Assembly: GCF_010501095.1 (NCBI RefSeq)
Contig: NZ_QVMP01000029.1
Location: 1 to 34,308 of the forward strand
Direction of reading: 5' to 3'
Source: Dysgonomonas sp. 520
Lineage (GTDB): Bacteria; Bacteroidota; Bacteroidia; Bacteroidales; Dysgonomonadaceae
DNA length: 34,308 bases
Position 1 is the stretch's first letter; the number at the start of each line of letters is the position of its first letter. This document shows, one piece after another, positions 1-8,498 of the stretch. Under the pieces are notes generated by a model. The model was given only the letters and a program-made list of their open reading frames with translations. It was not told the origin of the DNA and ran no database searches. A program made the translations under genes and the position numbers.

Positions 1-262
1 ATCTGGGCATATACATTCGATAAATTATACAAACTATAAATAGCAACTTGAATTAATTATTTAAAATATTCAGCACACCGAGTTAGTAAGTGAAATAGGC
101 TATTAGTACTCCTTCTGACCAACATCAAAAAAAAGAATCAAGAAGCCTGAATCCATACCATCAAATTTATATCACAGAATAAAGATACTTGAAAACAAAA
201 TCAAGATTCCGGATGTTTATATCTATAATCATTTAGTTATTTCTATTTAAAATATAAAAGTT

Positions 263-511
263 ATGGAATTAGGTTTATTATGGTCAATTATCATCGGGAT
301 ATTGGCAGGTTTTTTGGCAGGGTACATTTTCAAGGGAGCTGGCTTCGGACTTGTGGTCAACTTAATTATTGGACTTGTTGGCAGCCTTCTCGGAGGATGG
401 ATTTTCGGATTATTGGGACTTTCGGTCAATAGCACGCTAGGCGTGTTGGTCATGTCCATTATCGGGGCATTGGTTTTGCTCTGGATTGTGTCGCTGTTTA
501 AACGAAAGTGA
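263..511 (+). CDS. GlsB/YeaQ/YmgE-type small membrane protein
   Basis: This 82-residue protein is almost entirely hydrophobic and Gly-rich, with three predicted membrane helices (about residues 5-22, 28-50 and 57-76) and a short basic tail ending FKRK. The Gly-spaced pattern (GILAGFLAGYIFKG, then LVGSLLGGWIFG) is the signature of the transglycosylase-associated/GlsB-YeaQ family of inner-membrane proteins. Family members are linked to general stress but have no proven enzymatic role. The length is normal for the family. The ATG at 263 follows an AT-rich leader with no clear TAnnTTTG box. The gene stands alone. Family call is firm, function is not. Confidence 0.88.
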   Translation: MELGLLWSIIIGILAGFLAGYIFKGAGFGLVVNLIIGLVGSLLGGWIFGLLGLSVNSTLGVLVMSIIGALVLLWIVSLFKRK

Positions 512-702
512 AACATATTCAGTAGTCGAAAAAAACGGATTGTTTGACAACAAAGTGCAGTCCAAAAAGTCGGACAAATTAATACTTACATTGAAAAAAC
601 AAATAGACAAAATACGCAAAGCATTGTTCGTTGCTGTAGTTTTTGTCTTGTTGAGAGTGTTTGCTCAAAATTTTGGACAATCCATTGTTTCTTTCAAGAT
701 AA

Positions 703-736
703 AAAAACCGATCTCTATGTAAGGAGATCGGTTTTT
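703..736. terminator. Bidirectional intrinsic terminator
   Basis: A perfect stem pairs 703-715 with 724-736 (core CCGATCTC/GAGATCGG, flanked by A and T runs) around an 8-base loop. The A-run on one side and T-run on the other let it work in both directions, for the upstream plus-strand gene and for gpmA on the minus strand. Confidence 0.85.
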
Positions 737-757
737 CAGGACCAGTTAAGTCACATA

Positions 758-1504
758 TTATTTTTTCTTCCCTTGGTTGGCTACAGCCTCCATCAATTTT
801 TTGATTTCCTCCGGATCTCCCAAGAAATAATCTTTTACAAGATTCAAATCATCATCAAATTCAAATACATAAGGTACTGCCGTTGGCAAGTTCAAAGAAA
901 CGATATCTTCATCAGAAATACCTTTAAGATATTTGATGATACCACGCAAACTGTTTCCGTGAGCAGCTACCAATATTTGATCATGCTCTACTAATGATGG
1001 GTAAATTGTTCCTTCCCAATATGGCACAATACGCTCTACTGTTTCTTTCAAAGATTCGGTTAATGGCAAAAATGCTTTTGGAACACCTGCGTAACGGGCA
1101 TCTACAAATGGAGAACGTTCGTCATCTTTTGCCAATGGTGCGGGAGGCACATCATAGCTGCGACGCCATACAAGAACTTGCTCGTCACCATATTTTTCTG
1201 CAGTTTCCGCCTTGTTCAAGCCTTGAAGCATGCCATAGTGTTTCTCGTTCAATCTCCAAGTTTTTTGAACAGGAATCCAGTCCAGATTCATTTGATCTAA
1301 AATGTTGTTAAGAGTCTTCACAGCTCTTTTCAGGTAAGAAGTAAAAGCCAACTCGAATTGGAAGCCTTCCGCTTTCAATAGCTGACCTGCTTTTGTTGCT
1401 TCTTCCACACCTTTTTCCGATAAATCAACATCCGTCCATCCGGTAAAACGGTTTTCTTTATTCCATACACTTTCTCCGTGACGGATCAAAACTACTTTTT
1501 TCAT
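758..1504 (-). CDS. gpmA: 2,3-bisphosphoglycerate-dependent phosphoglycerate mutase
   Basis: Interconverts 3- and 2-phosphoglycerate in glycolysis and gluconeogenesis, in the cytosol, through a phosphohistidine intermediate. The RHGES motif at residues 8-12 carries the nucleophile His9. The second catalytic His is His182 in AAHGNSLRG, and the substrate loop WRLNEKHYG lies at 83-91. The 248-residue length and ordered C-terminal tail are typical of the dPGM family. A TAATTTTG -7 box on the minus strand at 1548-1555 precedes the start by about 45 bases, and the hairpin at 703-736 ends the transcript. No abnormal features. Confidence 0.97.
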   Translation of the reverse strand: MKKVVLIRHGESVWNKENRFTGWTDVDLSEKGVEEATKAGQLLKAEGFQFELAFTSYLKRAVKTLNNILDQMNLDWIPVQKTWRLNEKHYGMLQGLNKAETAEKYGDEQVLVWRRSYDVPPAPLAKDDERSPFVDARYAGVPKAFLPLTESLKETVERIVPYWEGTIYPSLVEHDQILVAAHGNSLRGIIKYLKGISDEDIVSLNLPTAVPYVFEFDDDLNLVKDYFLGDPEEIKKLMEAVANQGKKK

Positions 1505-1547
1505 CTATTCTCTAATTTTAAAAATATCCAATAAATTTAGGGTGTGA

Positions 1548-1555
1548 CAAAATTA
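1548..1555 (-). promoter_or_regulatory. Candidate -7 box for gpmA
   Basis: Read on the minus strand this is TAATTTTG, an exact match to the Bacteroidota consensus TAnnTTTG. No good -33 TTTG is visible at the expected distance, so support rests on the -7 box and its position. Confidence 0.5.
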
Positions 1556-1599
1556 AGAAAATTAATTCTAATCATAACTATATCACGCTTTTTTCTGAA

Positions 1600-1635
1600 A
1601 AACAAAAGGAACTGACGGAGAGTTCCGACAGTCCC
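1600..1635 (-). terminator. Intrinsic terminator of the minus-strand lipoprotein gene
   Basis: On the minus strand an imperfect 12-base stem (1624-1635 with 1608-1619; one G-U pair and one mismatch) with a 4-base loop is followed by a T-rich tract at 1600-1607. It lies 27 bases past the lipoprotein stop codon. Confidence 0.7.
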
Positions 1636-1661
1636 TTATAATATATGCTTTTCATTTAAAA

Positions 1662-2438
1662 CTATTTATATTTGAATATGTTTTCATATTCCGTGTCATA
1701 TTTCTTTATCCCTGTCGGATAACCATCACAATCATAGATATATATCGTGTAATGATTGTTCTCTATATCTTCACACTCCCCGTTTTTATTATCACAATGG
1801 TAGAGATAAGTACTTTTAACCCGATTGTTCTTTCCTGCATAATCAATATCATCTGTATATACCCAATACCAAGCCGGCATATTTATATCAGAATAAACCG
1901 ATTTTTGGTTGTCGTATTTGTGTGTTGCAGTGCAATATTTTGAATTGTTATAATAGATTACGCTCTCAATCAGATTATTATTGCTATCGTAAGAGCAATA
2001 TTCTACACTGTTACTGTATGGTCTTCTTGTTTCGATAAGGAGTTTCTTTTCATTTAACAATAAAATTCCAATTACAAAATCTATATATTCATACTTTCTG
2101 GTCACGAAGACAGTATCGCCCTTGTACGAAAATTCATCATAATAATCATCGGTATTAGATACATGATCAAAAGTCTCGTATTTAACAAGTTTTCCACCCT
2201 TACTATATGTATATTTATCTTCCTTAAATACAAAAGCACGACCATCTATTATTTGCTTTTTGATTAATTTCGTCAGCTTATTTTTCGAGCCATATTCAAA
2301 CAGGAATAATTTGCCACCTTGGGCAACGTAATCTATTTCTCGAATAAGTTTTCCGTGAGTGTCATCATCACTACAAGAAGTAAGGCCTACAACTAAGCTG
2401 ATAATAAGAAACAGGAAAGATCGGAGATTTAAGTTCAT
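1662..2438 (-). CDS. Lipoprotein of unknown function
   Basis: I do not recognise a specific family. The N-terminus is a type II signal peptide: hydrophobic FLFLIISLVVGL, then lipobox LTSC with Cys22, followed by acidic SDDD, a pattern compatible with surface export in Bacteroidota. The mature part is rich in Tyr, Asp and Asn and alternates short strand-like segments such as YTYSKGGKLVKYETF and YSYDSNN-type stretches. It therefore resembles the YD/RHS-like or MORN-like beta repeats seen in many Bacteroidota surface lipoproteins. It has its own promoter (2466-2497) and terminator (1600-1635), so it is a single-gene unit. Confidence 0.8.
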   Translation of the reverse strand: MNLNLRSFLFLIISLVVGLTSCSDDDTHGKLIREIDYVAQGGKLFLFEYGSKNKLTKLIKKQIIDGRAFVFKEDKYTYSKGGKLVKYETFDHVSNTDDYYDEFSYKGDTVFVTRKYEYIDFVIGILLLNEKKLLIETRRPYSNSVEYCSYDSNNNLIESVIYYNNSKYCTATHKYDNQKSVYSDINMPAWYWVYTDDIDYAGKNNRVKSTYLYHCDNKNGECEDIENNHYTIYIYDCDGYPTGIKKYDTEYENIFKYK

Positions 2439-2465
2439 AGCTTATTCAAACAGTGTTATTTTATG

Positions 2466-2497
2466 CAAAAATACAACAAATAAAGCCAAAACACAAA
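2466..2497 (-). promoter_or_regulatory. Bacteroidota-type promoter of the lipoprotein gene
   Basis: On the minus strand TTTG (2494-2497) is followed after exactly 20 bases by TATTTTTG (2466-2473). This matches the consensus TTTG-N19-21-TAnnTTTG and predicts a start about 20 bases before the ATG at 2438. Confidence 0.75.
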
Positions 2498-2618
2498 AAA
2501 GACTTAGATCCGAAAGATATTCCATTACAAAATATTGCCAATAACAAATGGAAGCACAACTTTTCAAGCAATCATCTTGTTAAAAATGGCAAAGAAAGCC
2601 AATATTCGAGTCAAAATT

Positions 2619-2649
2619 TTTGTTGGTTCTATTTTATTGTTAAACTTTG
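2619..2649 (+). promoter_or_regulatory. Probable promoter of the nucleoside kinase gene
   Basis: TTTG (2619-2622), a 19-base spacer and AAACTTTG (2642-2649) give one mismatch to the Bacteroidota -33/-7 consensus. The predicted leader is about 30 bases long. Confidence 0.5.
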
Positions 2650-2687
2650 GCGTAAATTGAACGAAATACACACAACACATTTTTTAT

Positions 2688-4358
2688 ATGATGGACAAAA
2701 TAAAAATTTATTGCCAAAACACGAAATCGTATTGCGAAGTCGTACCCGGAACAAGCCTTCTCGAAATTCAGAAAGAGATGGATGTGAAAATGAAATACCT
2801 CATCGTTAACGCAAAAGTGAATAACAAAACCGAACCGTTGAGTTTCAAGGTATACGCACCGAAAACCGTTGAATTTAACGACTTGTCCGACCCCTCGGGA
2901 ATGAGGACTTATGTGCGCTCGCTTTGTTTTCTTTTTGCCAAGGCAATAAACGAACTTTATCCTCATACCCAGCTCAATATAGAACACCCCATTGCCAGAG
3001 GCTATTACTGCAAGGTGGCCACTTTAAAAAATTTCACGGAATATCATGTCGACAAAATAAAGGCAAAAATGCAGGAGTTGATAGACATGGATATCCCGTT
3101 CGAACCGGTGGAAGAAAAAACAGAAGATGTTGTCCGCCTGTTTCGTGAACAAGGTTTTGAAGACAAAGCTCTGCTGTTGGAAACTTCCAATCAGGTGTAT
3201 TCAAAATATTACAGACTTGGCGATTATGTCGACTATTTCTATGGCTCGTTGATGCCTTCGAGCGGAATGATCAGTATTTTCGATATCGAACTCTATAAAG
3301 ACGGATTGCTGCTGCGGGTTCCTAACCGTTCGCATCCGGTAGAACTGGAACCGGTTATCGACCAATCGAAGATGTTCCGTGTTTATAAAGAACAGCTAGA
3401 CTTGCTTCGCTTGCTTGAGATGAACAATGTTGGAGACTTGAACAAAGCGATTGACTCAGGACGAATCTCGGAAGTTATAAAAATATCGGAGGCATGGCAG
3501 GAAAAAACAATTGCCAACATAGCCGAACAAATTGCAGCCCGTTTCAACAACGGAGTCAGGGTTGTACTTATATCGGGACCGTCGTCTTCGGGGAAAACAA
3601 CTTTCCGTAAACGCATGGAGGTTCAATTGATGGTGAACGGCATCAAACCCGTAGGAATATCTTTAGATGATTATTTTGTCAACAGGGAAGATACGCCGCT
3701 AGACGACAAAGGAGAATATGACTACGAATCGCTCTATTCCCTTGATCTTGAACTGTTCAACAAGGACATGCTTCACTTGCTGAATGGGGAGAAAGTTGCA
3801 CTTCCTACCTACAACTTCACCACAGGAAAACGGGAATATAAAAAAGGTCACGAGCTGCAAATAGAAGAGCATAATGTATTGATTATAGAGGGAATACATG
3901 GCCTGAATCCGATCTTGACGGAACAAATAGAAGATAAGAAAAAGTTCAAGATATATGTGTCTGCGCTTACCACGATATCGCTCGACAACCATAACTGGAT
4001 ATCTACATCCGACAACCGTTTGCTACGACGCCTCATACGGGACTACAAATACCGCAGCTATTCGGCCATCGACACCATCTCCCGTTGGAACAGTGTGCGT
4101 ACAGGTGAAGATAAATGGATATTCCCATTTCAGGAAAACGCCGATGTGATGTTCAATTCGGCAATGATATACGAATTGGCAGCTTTGCGTCGCTATGCCG
4201 AACCCATACTGATGCAGGTTCCCAAGAATGTTCCCGAATATGCGGAGGCTTATCGCTTCCTCAATTTTTTGAGCTATTTCAACTTTTTAGGGGATAAGGA
4301 ACTGCCTCCGACATCCTTGCTTAGGGAGTTTCTCGGAGGAAGTAGTTTCAAATACTAA
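2688..4358 (+). CDS. Nucleoside (uridine) kinase with TGS-like N-terminal domain
   Basis: A cytosolic NTP-dependent kinase of the uridine kinase/phosphoribulokinase P-loop family, likely acting in pyrimidine nucleoside salvage. Residues 1-60 look like a TGS/ubiquitin-like fold, and a threonyl-tRNA-synthetase-like second domain follows (about 60-230). The kinase domain starts with the P-loop GPSSSGKTT at about residue 297, followed by SLDDYFVN and the YNFTTGKRE segment, and IEGIHGLNP as the Walker-B-like element. This three-part architecture at ~550 residues is typical of Bacteroidota. Tandem ATGs at 2688 and 2691 make the exact start ambiguous by one codon. Substrate preference is inferred from the family only. 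Confidence 0.9.
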   Translation: MMDKIKIYCQNTKSYCEVVPGTSLLEIQKEMDVKMKYLIVNAKVNNKTEPLSFKVYAPKTVEFNDLSDPSGMRTYVRSLCFLFAKAINELYPHTQLNIEHPIARGYYCKVATLKNFTEYHVDKIKAKMQELIDMDIPFEPVEEKTEDVVRLFREQGFEDKALLLETSNQVYSKYYRLGDYVDYFYGSLMPSSGMISIFDIELYKDGLLLRVPNRSHPVELEPVIDQSKMFRVYKEQLDLLRLLEMNNVGDLNKAIDSGRISEVIKISEAWQEKTIANIAEQIAARFNNGVRVVLISGPSSSGKTTFRKRMEVQLMVNGIKPVGISLDDYFVNREDTPLDDKGEYDYESLYSLDLELFNKDMLHLLNGEKVALPTYNFTTGKREYKKGHELQIEEHNVLIIEGIHGLNPILTEQIEDKKKFKIYVSALTTISLDNHNWISTSDNRLLRRLIRDYKYRSYSAIDTISRWNSVRTGEDKWIFPFQENADVMFNSAMIYELAALRRYAEPILMQVPKNVPEYAEAYRFLNFLSYFNFLGDKELPPTSLLREFLGGSSFKY

Positions 4359-4387
4359 TGCCAATCTGTATTTGGATTTTCTATAAT

Positions 4388-4416
4388 AAAAACGTTAGTT
4401 TTTATTCGACGTTTTT
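4388..4416 (+). terminator. Possible terminator after the nucleoside kinase gene
   Basis: AAAAACGT (4388-4395) pairs with ACGTTTTT (4409-4416) and runs into more T residues, about 30 bases past the stop codon. The stem is AT-rich and the loop is 13 bases, so this is a weak call. Confidence 0.4.
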
Positions 4417-4419
4417 TTG

Positions 4420-4700
4420 CTGCCGTGCCTCTTGCAGATGCCATTTCGCCTAATGGGTGTAAACGTGACATTTGGCTAATTGACGGGGTACCCACACAGC
4501 GCAGATAAGCGACTAGAACAAAAAGCTGTTTGAGCATAGCCGAACCACTCTGATTTTGACAGACTTTTGGTGCGAGTTATTTTTTGTTCAGCTTATAAGC
4601 TGTTTGTGGGTCGGCAAGAAGCCTTAGTCACAAAAAGCCTTTTTGATTCCTTTTGAGGCTTTGGTCAAAAGGGATGCAAGGAATTTTAATTCCGCGCAGT
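4420..4700. repeat. Degenerate dispersed chromosomal repeat in a gene-free gap
   Basis: The ~420 bases between the kinase and engB hold no credible gene. The stretch about 4550-4586 reappears, about 80% alike, at 10303-10341 after the ABC exporter genes (shared pieces CTGATTTT, ACAGACT, GGTGC). This suggests two decayed copies of a host repeat. The reverse strand carries a 60-codon frame across 4355-4537 that looks like repeat-derived translation, not a gene. A near-palindromic piece around 4630-4675 (AAAAGCCTTTTT and AGGCTTT) adds to the repeat-like look. Confidence 0.45.
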
Positions 4701-4782
4701 GTATTATATAATATAAAAGAACATATTAAATAAACAGCGAAACACAGATTCGCTTCATTTTACTTTAAATTTGAAACAAAGT

Positions 4783-5385
4783 ATGATAATTAAAAGTGCT
4801 AAATTCGTAATTAGTAATACTGACTATAAGAAATGCCCCGAAGACGGAAAATTGGAATATGCCTTTATCGGCAGATCGAATGTGGGCAAGTCGTCATTAA
4901 TCAATATGTTGACTAACCATCATGGCTTGGCTATGGCCTCGTCTAAACCGGGAAAAACCCAACTGATCAATCATTTTCTGATCAACGACGAATGGTATCT
5001 TGTCGATCTTCCCGGTTATGGATATGCGCAACGGGGAAAAGAAGGTCGGGAGCAAATCAGAAAAATAATAGATTCATACATACAATACAGGGCCGAATTG
5101 ACTAACCTGTTCCTTTTGCTCGATTGCCGGCATGCTCCCCAGAAAATTGATCTGGAGTTTATGCAATGGCTGGGAGAAGAGGGTGTGCCGTTCGCTATTA
5201 TTTTCACGAAGACAGACAAAATAAGCAAATCGAAGCTCAAGGAGAATGTTGCTGTCTATATAGATAAATTGGAAGAAACCTGGGATGAACTTCCCCCGAT
5301 ATTTTACACTTCATCCGAACATAAAATAGGCAGGGATGAGGTGCTTGATTACATTGAGAGTATAAACGAAAGTATTGAGCGATGA
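4783..5385 (+). CDS. engB: Ribosome biogenesis GTPase EngB (YsxC/YihA)
   Basis: A small TrmE-Era-EngA-EngB-Septin GTPase needed for late 50S subunit assembly. With the start at 4783 the protein is 200 residues: G1 loop GRSNVGKSS at 30-38, the G2 Thr region in [11 protein letters not shown] at 53-63, G3 DLPG at 75-78 and G4 TKTD at 142-145. The ATG at 4783 is preferred over the TTG at 4771, because the TTG falls inside a TAAATTTG (4766-4773) that matches the -7 promoter box; this would give a very short leader. It overlaps the next gene by ATGA, indicating translational coupling. Confidence 0.95.
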   Translation: MIIKSAKFVISNTDYKKCPEDGKLEYAFIGRSNVGKSSLINMLTNHHGLAMASSKPGKTQLINHFLINDEWYLVDLPGYGYAQRGKEGREQIRKIIDSYIQYRAELTNLFLLLDCRHAPQKIDLEFMQWLGEEGVPFAIIFTKTDKISKSKLKENVAVYIDKLEETWDELPPIFYTSSEHKIGRDEVLDYIESINESIER

Positions 5386-5855
5386 ATAAAGAAGATATAA
5401 AGTATATGCAGATGGCTATCTCGCTTGCCGAGAAAAGTGTTAGCGATGGAGGAGGCCCTTTTGGCGCAGTGATAGTTAAGGATGGTAAGGTGGTTGCGAA
5501 AGGCAATAACAATGTAACTGTCAAGAACGACCCTACAGCCCATGCCGAAGTGACTGTTATCAGGAAAGCATGCAAGAAACTAGGCACATTCGATCTCTCG
5601 GGGTGTGTGATCTATACCTCGTGCGAACCCTGTCCGATGTGTCTTTCTGCAATATATTGGGCTCATCTGGACAAAATATATTACGGATGCACCAAGACTG
5701 ATGCGAAAGACATTGGCTTCGACGATTCTTTTATCTATGACGAGATTGCCTTAAAACCTGAAAAAAGAAGTATCGGAGCCGAAAACATTATGCGCAAAGA
5801 ATCTCTTTCCGCCTTTCGTATGTGGGAAGAAAAAGACGACAAAACAGAATATTAA
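5382..5855 (+). CDS. guaD: Nucleoside deaminase, guanine deaminase type
   Basis: A zinc-dependent cytidine-deaminase-fold enzyme, probably converting guanine to xanthine. The HAE motif at 54-56 holds zinc ligand His54 and catalytic Glu56; CEPCPMC at 81-87 gives zinc ligands Cys84 and Cys87. The segment [11 protein letters not shown] near the C-terminus and the 157-residue length match Bacillus GuaD, and are not typical of the tRNA adenosine deaminase TadA. The gene overlaps engB by four bases and is convergent with upp, which is fitting for base salvage. Substrate is inferred from similarity. Confidence 0.85.
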   Translation: MNKEDIKYMQMAISLAEKSVSDGGGPFGAVIVKDGKVVAKGNNNVTVKNDPTAHAEVTVIRKACKKLGTFDLSGCVIYTSCEPCPMCLSAIYWAHLDKIYYGCTKTDAKDIGFDDSFIYDEIALKPEKRSIGAENIMRKESLSAFRMWEEKDDKTEY

Positions 5856-5865
5856 GCCGCGAGGG

Positions 5866-6522
5866 TTATATCTTTTCTCCGTATGCCAAGTCTCCGGCAT
5901 CGCCAAGTCCGGGAACGATATACGAATTTTCGTCAAGTTCGGGGTCTATTGCTGCCGTCCAGATAGTAGTAATGGCGTCGGGAAAATGCTTCTCACAAAA
6001 ATCTATCGCATACTGGCTGGATATAATGCTGGCAATGTGGATGCTGGCAGGTTTGCCTTTGGTAGTCAAAGCCTGATATGACAACTCCATACTGCTTCCG
6101 GTTGCTAACATAGGATCGGTAAGTATCAGTGTTTTGCCTTCCAGATTGGGAGACGAAATATATTCGATACTTATATTGAAGCTCTGATGTGTTTCCTTGT
6201 ATTTACGATATGCCGACACAAAAGCGTTTTCGGCTTTATCGAAGTAGTTTAGAAATCCGTGATGAAAGCCGAGTCCTGCCCTGAGTATGGTTCCCAAAAC
6301 TATTTTATCCGTAATTTTTTTAGCAGGAGCAATCCCCAGAGGCGTTTGCACTTCATAGTTTTCGTAGTGTATGGATTTGCTTATTTCGTAAGCCATAATC
6401 TCCCCAATACGCTCAATGTTACGCCTAAACCTCAGGCTGTCGGTTTGTACATTCACATCCCTGATTTCGCTTATATAGATATTGAGCAATGAATTTTGCT
6501 CTGAAAGATTAACTATTTTCAT
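5866..6522 (-). CDS. upp: Uracil phosphoribosyltransferase
   Basis: Makes UMP from uracil and PRPP in pyrimidine salvage. The 218-residue protein has the PRPP loop LILTDPMLATGSS at about 132-144 and the uracil-binding C-terminus YIVPGLGDAGD. I use the ATG at 6522. A longer frame from 6570 adds 16 residues that lie inside the leader hairpin and do not look like the family. A divergent or monocistronic unit; the leader is described separately. Confidence 0.93.
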   Translation of the reverse strand: MKIVNLSEQNSLLNIYISEIRDVNVQTDSLRFRRNIERIGEIMAYEISKSIHYENYEVQTPLGIAPAKKITDKIVLGTILRAGLGFHHGFLNYFDKAENAFVSAYRKYKETHQSFNISIEYISSPNLEGKTLILTDPMLATGSSMELSYQALTTKGKPASIHIASIISSQYAIDFCEKHFPDAITTIWTAAIDPELDENSYIVPGLGDAGDLAYGEKI

Positions 6523-6548
6523 TATATCGTGTTTAATAATTATTTTAC

Positions 6549-6606
6549 CTCGTCTTTCGGACTGTTGCAAATAGACGAGTTGGCTATTTTTTTTATTTCA
6601 AAGATA
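6549..6606 (-). promoter_or_regulatory. upp promoter -7 box and leader hairpin
   Basis: On the minus strand TATCTTTG (6599-6606) is an exact TAnnTTTG box. The ~70-base leader after it contains a perfect 7-base inverted repeat, CTCGTCT/AGACGAG (6573-6579 with 6549-6555), enclosing a 17-base loop. There is no T-run after it, so it is not a simple terminator. It may regulate translation or transcription of upp. Confidence 0.55.
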
Positions 6607-6736
6607 TAAAAATATTTTCTCCGATTGCTATTCCATAATTACTGATTGGCATTAATAATAAAGAGCTAAACAAAAACAAACACACTTTTGTTAAAGCAAT
6701 TGAGAGAAAATTAATAAAACCACTTATTTTTTATCT

Positions 6737-6744
6737 TACATTTG
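6737..6744 (+). promoter_or_regulatory. Candidate -7 box for the ABC exporter operon
   Basis: TACATTTG matches TAnnTTTG exactly and lies 27 bases before the ATG at 6771. No clear -33 element is seen. Confidence 0.5.
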
Positions 6745-6770
6745 TATGACATTTGTAGTGAAAATTTTGA

Positions 6771-8495
6771 ATGAAGAGATATTGGCAAATACTAAAGAAG
6801 TATAAGTATAGTCTGGCACTCAGCCCGTTTCTGATACTTGTTTCTGCACTGAGCGAAACCACACAACCATATCTGATGTCGCAGATCATCGATGATGGAA
6901 TTATGGCGAACAGCATTGGTGCGGTTTATTCTATCGGTATAAAAATGGTAATTGTCTCCATCATTGGTTTGGTGGCGAGTTTTATAAACATACGAGTGTC
7001 GTCTAAAACAGCCGTTGGTTTCGGCACAGATTTGAGAACGGCCTTATTCGACAAGATTCAACAGCTATCGTTTTCCGACATAGACCGTTTCAGCACATCG
7101 TCGCTTATTACCCGCCTCACAAATGACAACTCCAAGATACAACAACTGATACTGATGTCGATGCGCTTGTTGCTGCGTGCGCCTATGATGCTGGTGATGG
7201 CTACTTTTTTCGCTGTCAGCATCAATACCGGATTGGCTTCTGTTCTCATGATCTCAATACCCATACTAGGACTGTGCGTATATGCCATTTTAAGTAAAGG
7301 ATTTCCATTTTTTGTTAAAATACAACAAAAGATAGATAATCTGAATAGCGTTGTCCGTGAAAACCTGATAAACATACGGGTTATCAAATCCTTTGTCCGT
7401 GAAGATTTTGAAGTAGAAAAATTCAGGGAAACAAGCGAAGATCTCCGTGATACCGTTATAAAGGCATCCAATATTATTGTCACCATTTTTCCGGCTATGC
7501 AGCTGATACTGAATCTGTCTATCCTTGCCATCTTGTGGTTTGGCGGACAGAAAGTGATATCGGGAAATATGAAGGTTGGCGAACTTGTTTCGTTTGTCAA
7601 CTATCTCACACAGATATTAATGTCGCTCATGATGCTTTCTATGGTCATCATGTCGTTTGCCCGTGCGGCGGCTTCATCCAAACGAATCACGGAAGTGTTG
7701 GATGCTGAACCGTCCCTTTCCAACACAAAGGAGGGATTAGAAAACAAGCATCAAATAGAAGGAGGCGATGTGACTTTCCGAAATGTATGCTTCAGATATT
7801 CGGGTGGAGAAACAGATGTGCTTAAAGACATAGATTTTGTGGTGAAGCGGGGCGAAACCATCGCAATAGCCGGAGCAACGGGGTCGGCAAAAAGTTCTCT
7901 CCTGCAACTGATCCCTCGTTTGTATGATGTCACATCGGGTGAAATTCTGATTGACGGCATCAACGTAAAAGACTATAATCTGGACGAACTTCATGCAAAA
8001 ATAGGCATGGTTTTACAAAACAACGACCTGTTTACAGGAACAATAGAAGAAAACCTGCGTTGGGGAAAACCCGATGCCACCCGGCACGAAATAGAAGAAG
8101 CTGCGAAAGCCGCTCAGGCTCACGATTTCATTACATCTTTCACCGATGGGTATCAAACCCTGTTGGGGCGAGGAGGAGTAAATGTTTCGGGAGGTCAGAA
8201 ACAGCGGATATGTATTGCAAGGGCATTGCTCAGGAAACCCAAAGTTTTAATTCTGGACGACAGTACAAGCGCCGTAGATACAGACACGGAACAAAAAATA
8301 CGGACAAACCTGAACCGTTTGTTGAACAGCACAACCGTATTTATCGTAACGCAACGGGTGAATACGATGCAGTCTGCCGACAGGGTTCTGGTGCTGGACG
8401 ACGGCGAAATAGCAGCTTTGGGAACTCCGTCCGAACTGCTCGAAAATTCGGAGGCATATAAAGAAATTTATAATTCGCAACAACTGGTAATGTAG
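6771..8495 (+). CDS. ABC exporter half-transporter, degenerate-site subunit
   Basis: A type IV ABC exporter subunit: six membrane helices in residues 1-310, then a nucleotide-binding domain. The ATP site is unusual: Walker A reads GATGSAKS (368-375) with Ala373 for the usual Gly; the residue after Walker B is Asp497 (LILDDS) instead of catalytic Glu; and the switch His is Gln528 (VTQRV). The signature VSGGQ near 473 is intact. This is the pattern of the degenerate half of heterodimers such as TM287/288 and BmrCD, and the next gene supplies the matching half. The substrate is unknown (drug, lipid or peptide). Confidence 0.9.
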   Translation: MKRYWQILKKYKYSLALSPFLILVSALSETTQPYLMSQIIDDGIMANSIGAVYSIGIKMVIVSIIGLVASFINIRVSSKTAVGFGTDLRTALFDKIQQLSFSDIDRFSTSSLITRLTNDNSKIQQLILMSMRLLLRAPMMLVMATFFAVSINTGLASVLMISIPILGLCVYAILSKGFPFFVKIQQKIDNLNSVVRENLINIRVIKSFVREDFEVEKFRETSEDLRDTVIKASNIIVTIFPAMQLILNLSILAILWFGGQKVISGNMKVGELVSFVNYLTQILMSLMMLSMVIMSFARAAASSKRITEVLDAEPSLSNTKEGLENKHQIEGGDVTFRNVCFRYSGGETDVLKDIDFVVKRGETIAIAGATGSAKSSLLQLIPRLYDVTSGEILIDGINVKDYNLDELHAKIGMVLQNNDLFTGTIEENLRWGKPDATRHEIEEAAKAAQAHDFITSFTDGYQTLLGRGGVNVSGGQKQRICIARALLRKPKVLILDDSTSAVDTDTEQKIRTNLNRLLNSTTVFIVTQRVNTMQSADRVLVLDDGEIAALGTPSELLENSEAYKEIYNSQQLVM

Positions 8496-8498
8496 CAC

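Noticed and set aside
486-722. Plus-strand 78-codon open frame after the GlsB-like gene
   Set aside because: It starts inside the preceding gene in another frame, runs through the terminator stem and has no recognisable protein pattern.
4355-4537. Minus-strand 60-codon frame in the gap before engB
   Set aside because: Low-complexity, repeat-associated reading with no promoter; it overlaps a degenerate repeat and is better seen as repeat sequence.
4771-4782. TTG start for engB
   Set aside because: It overlaps an exact -7 promoter box and adds four residues not expected in the family; ATG 4783 is better.
6523-6570. Longer upp start at 6570
   Set aside because: The extra 16 residues are encoded by the leader hairpin and do not resemble UPRT N-termini.
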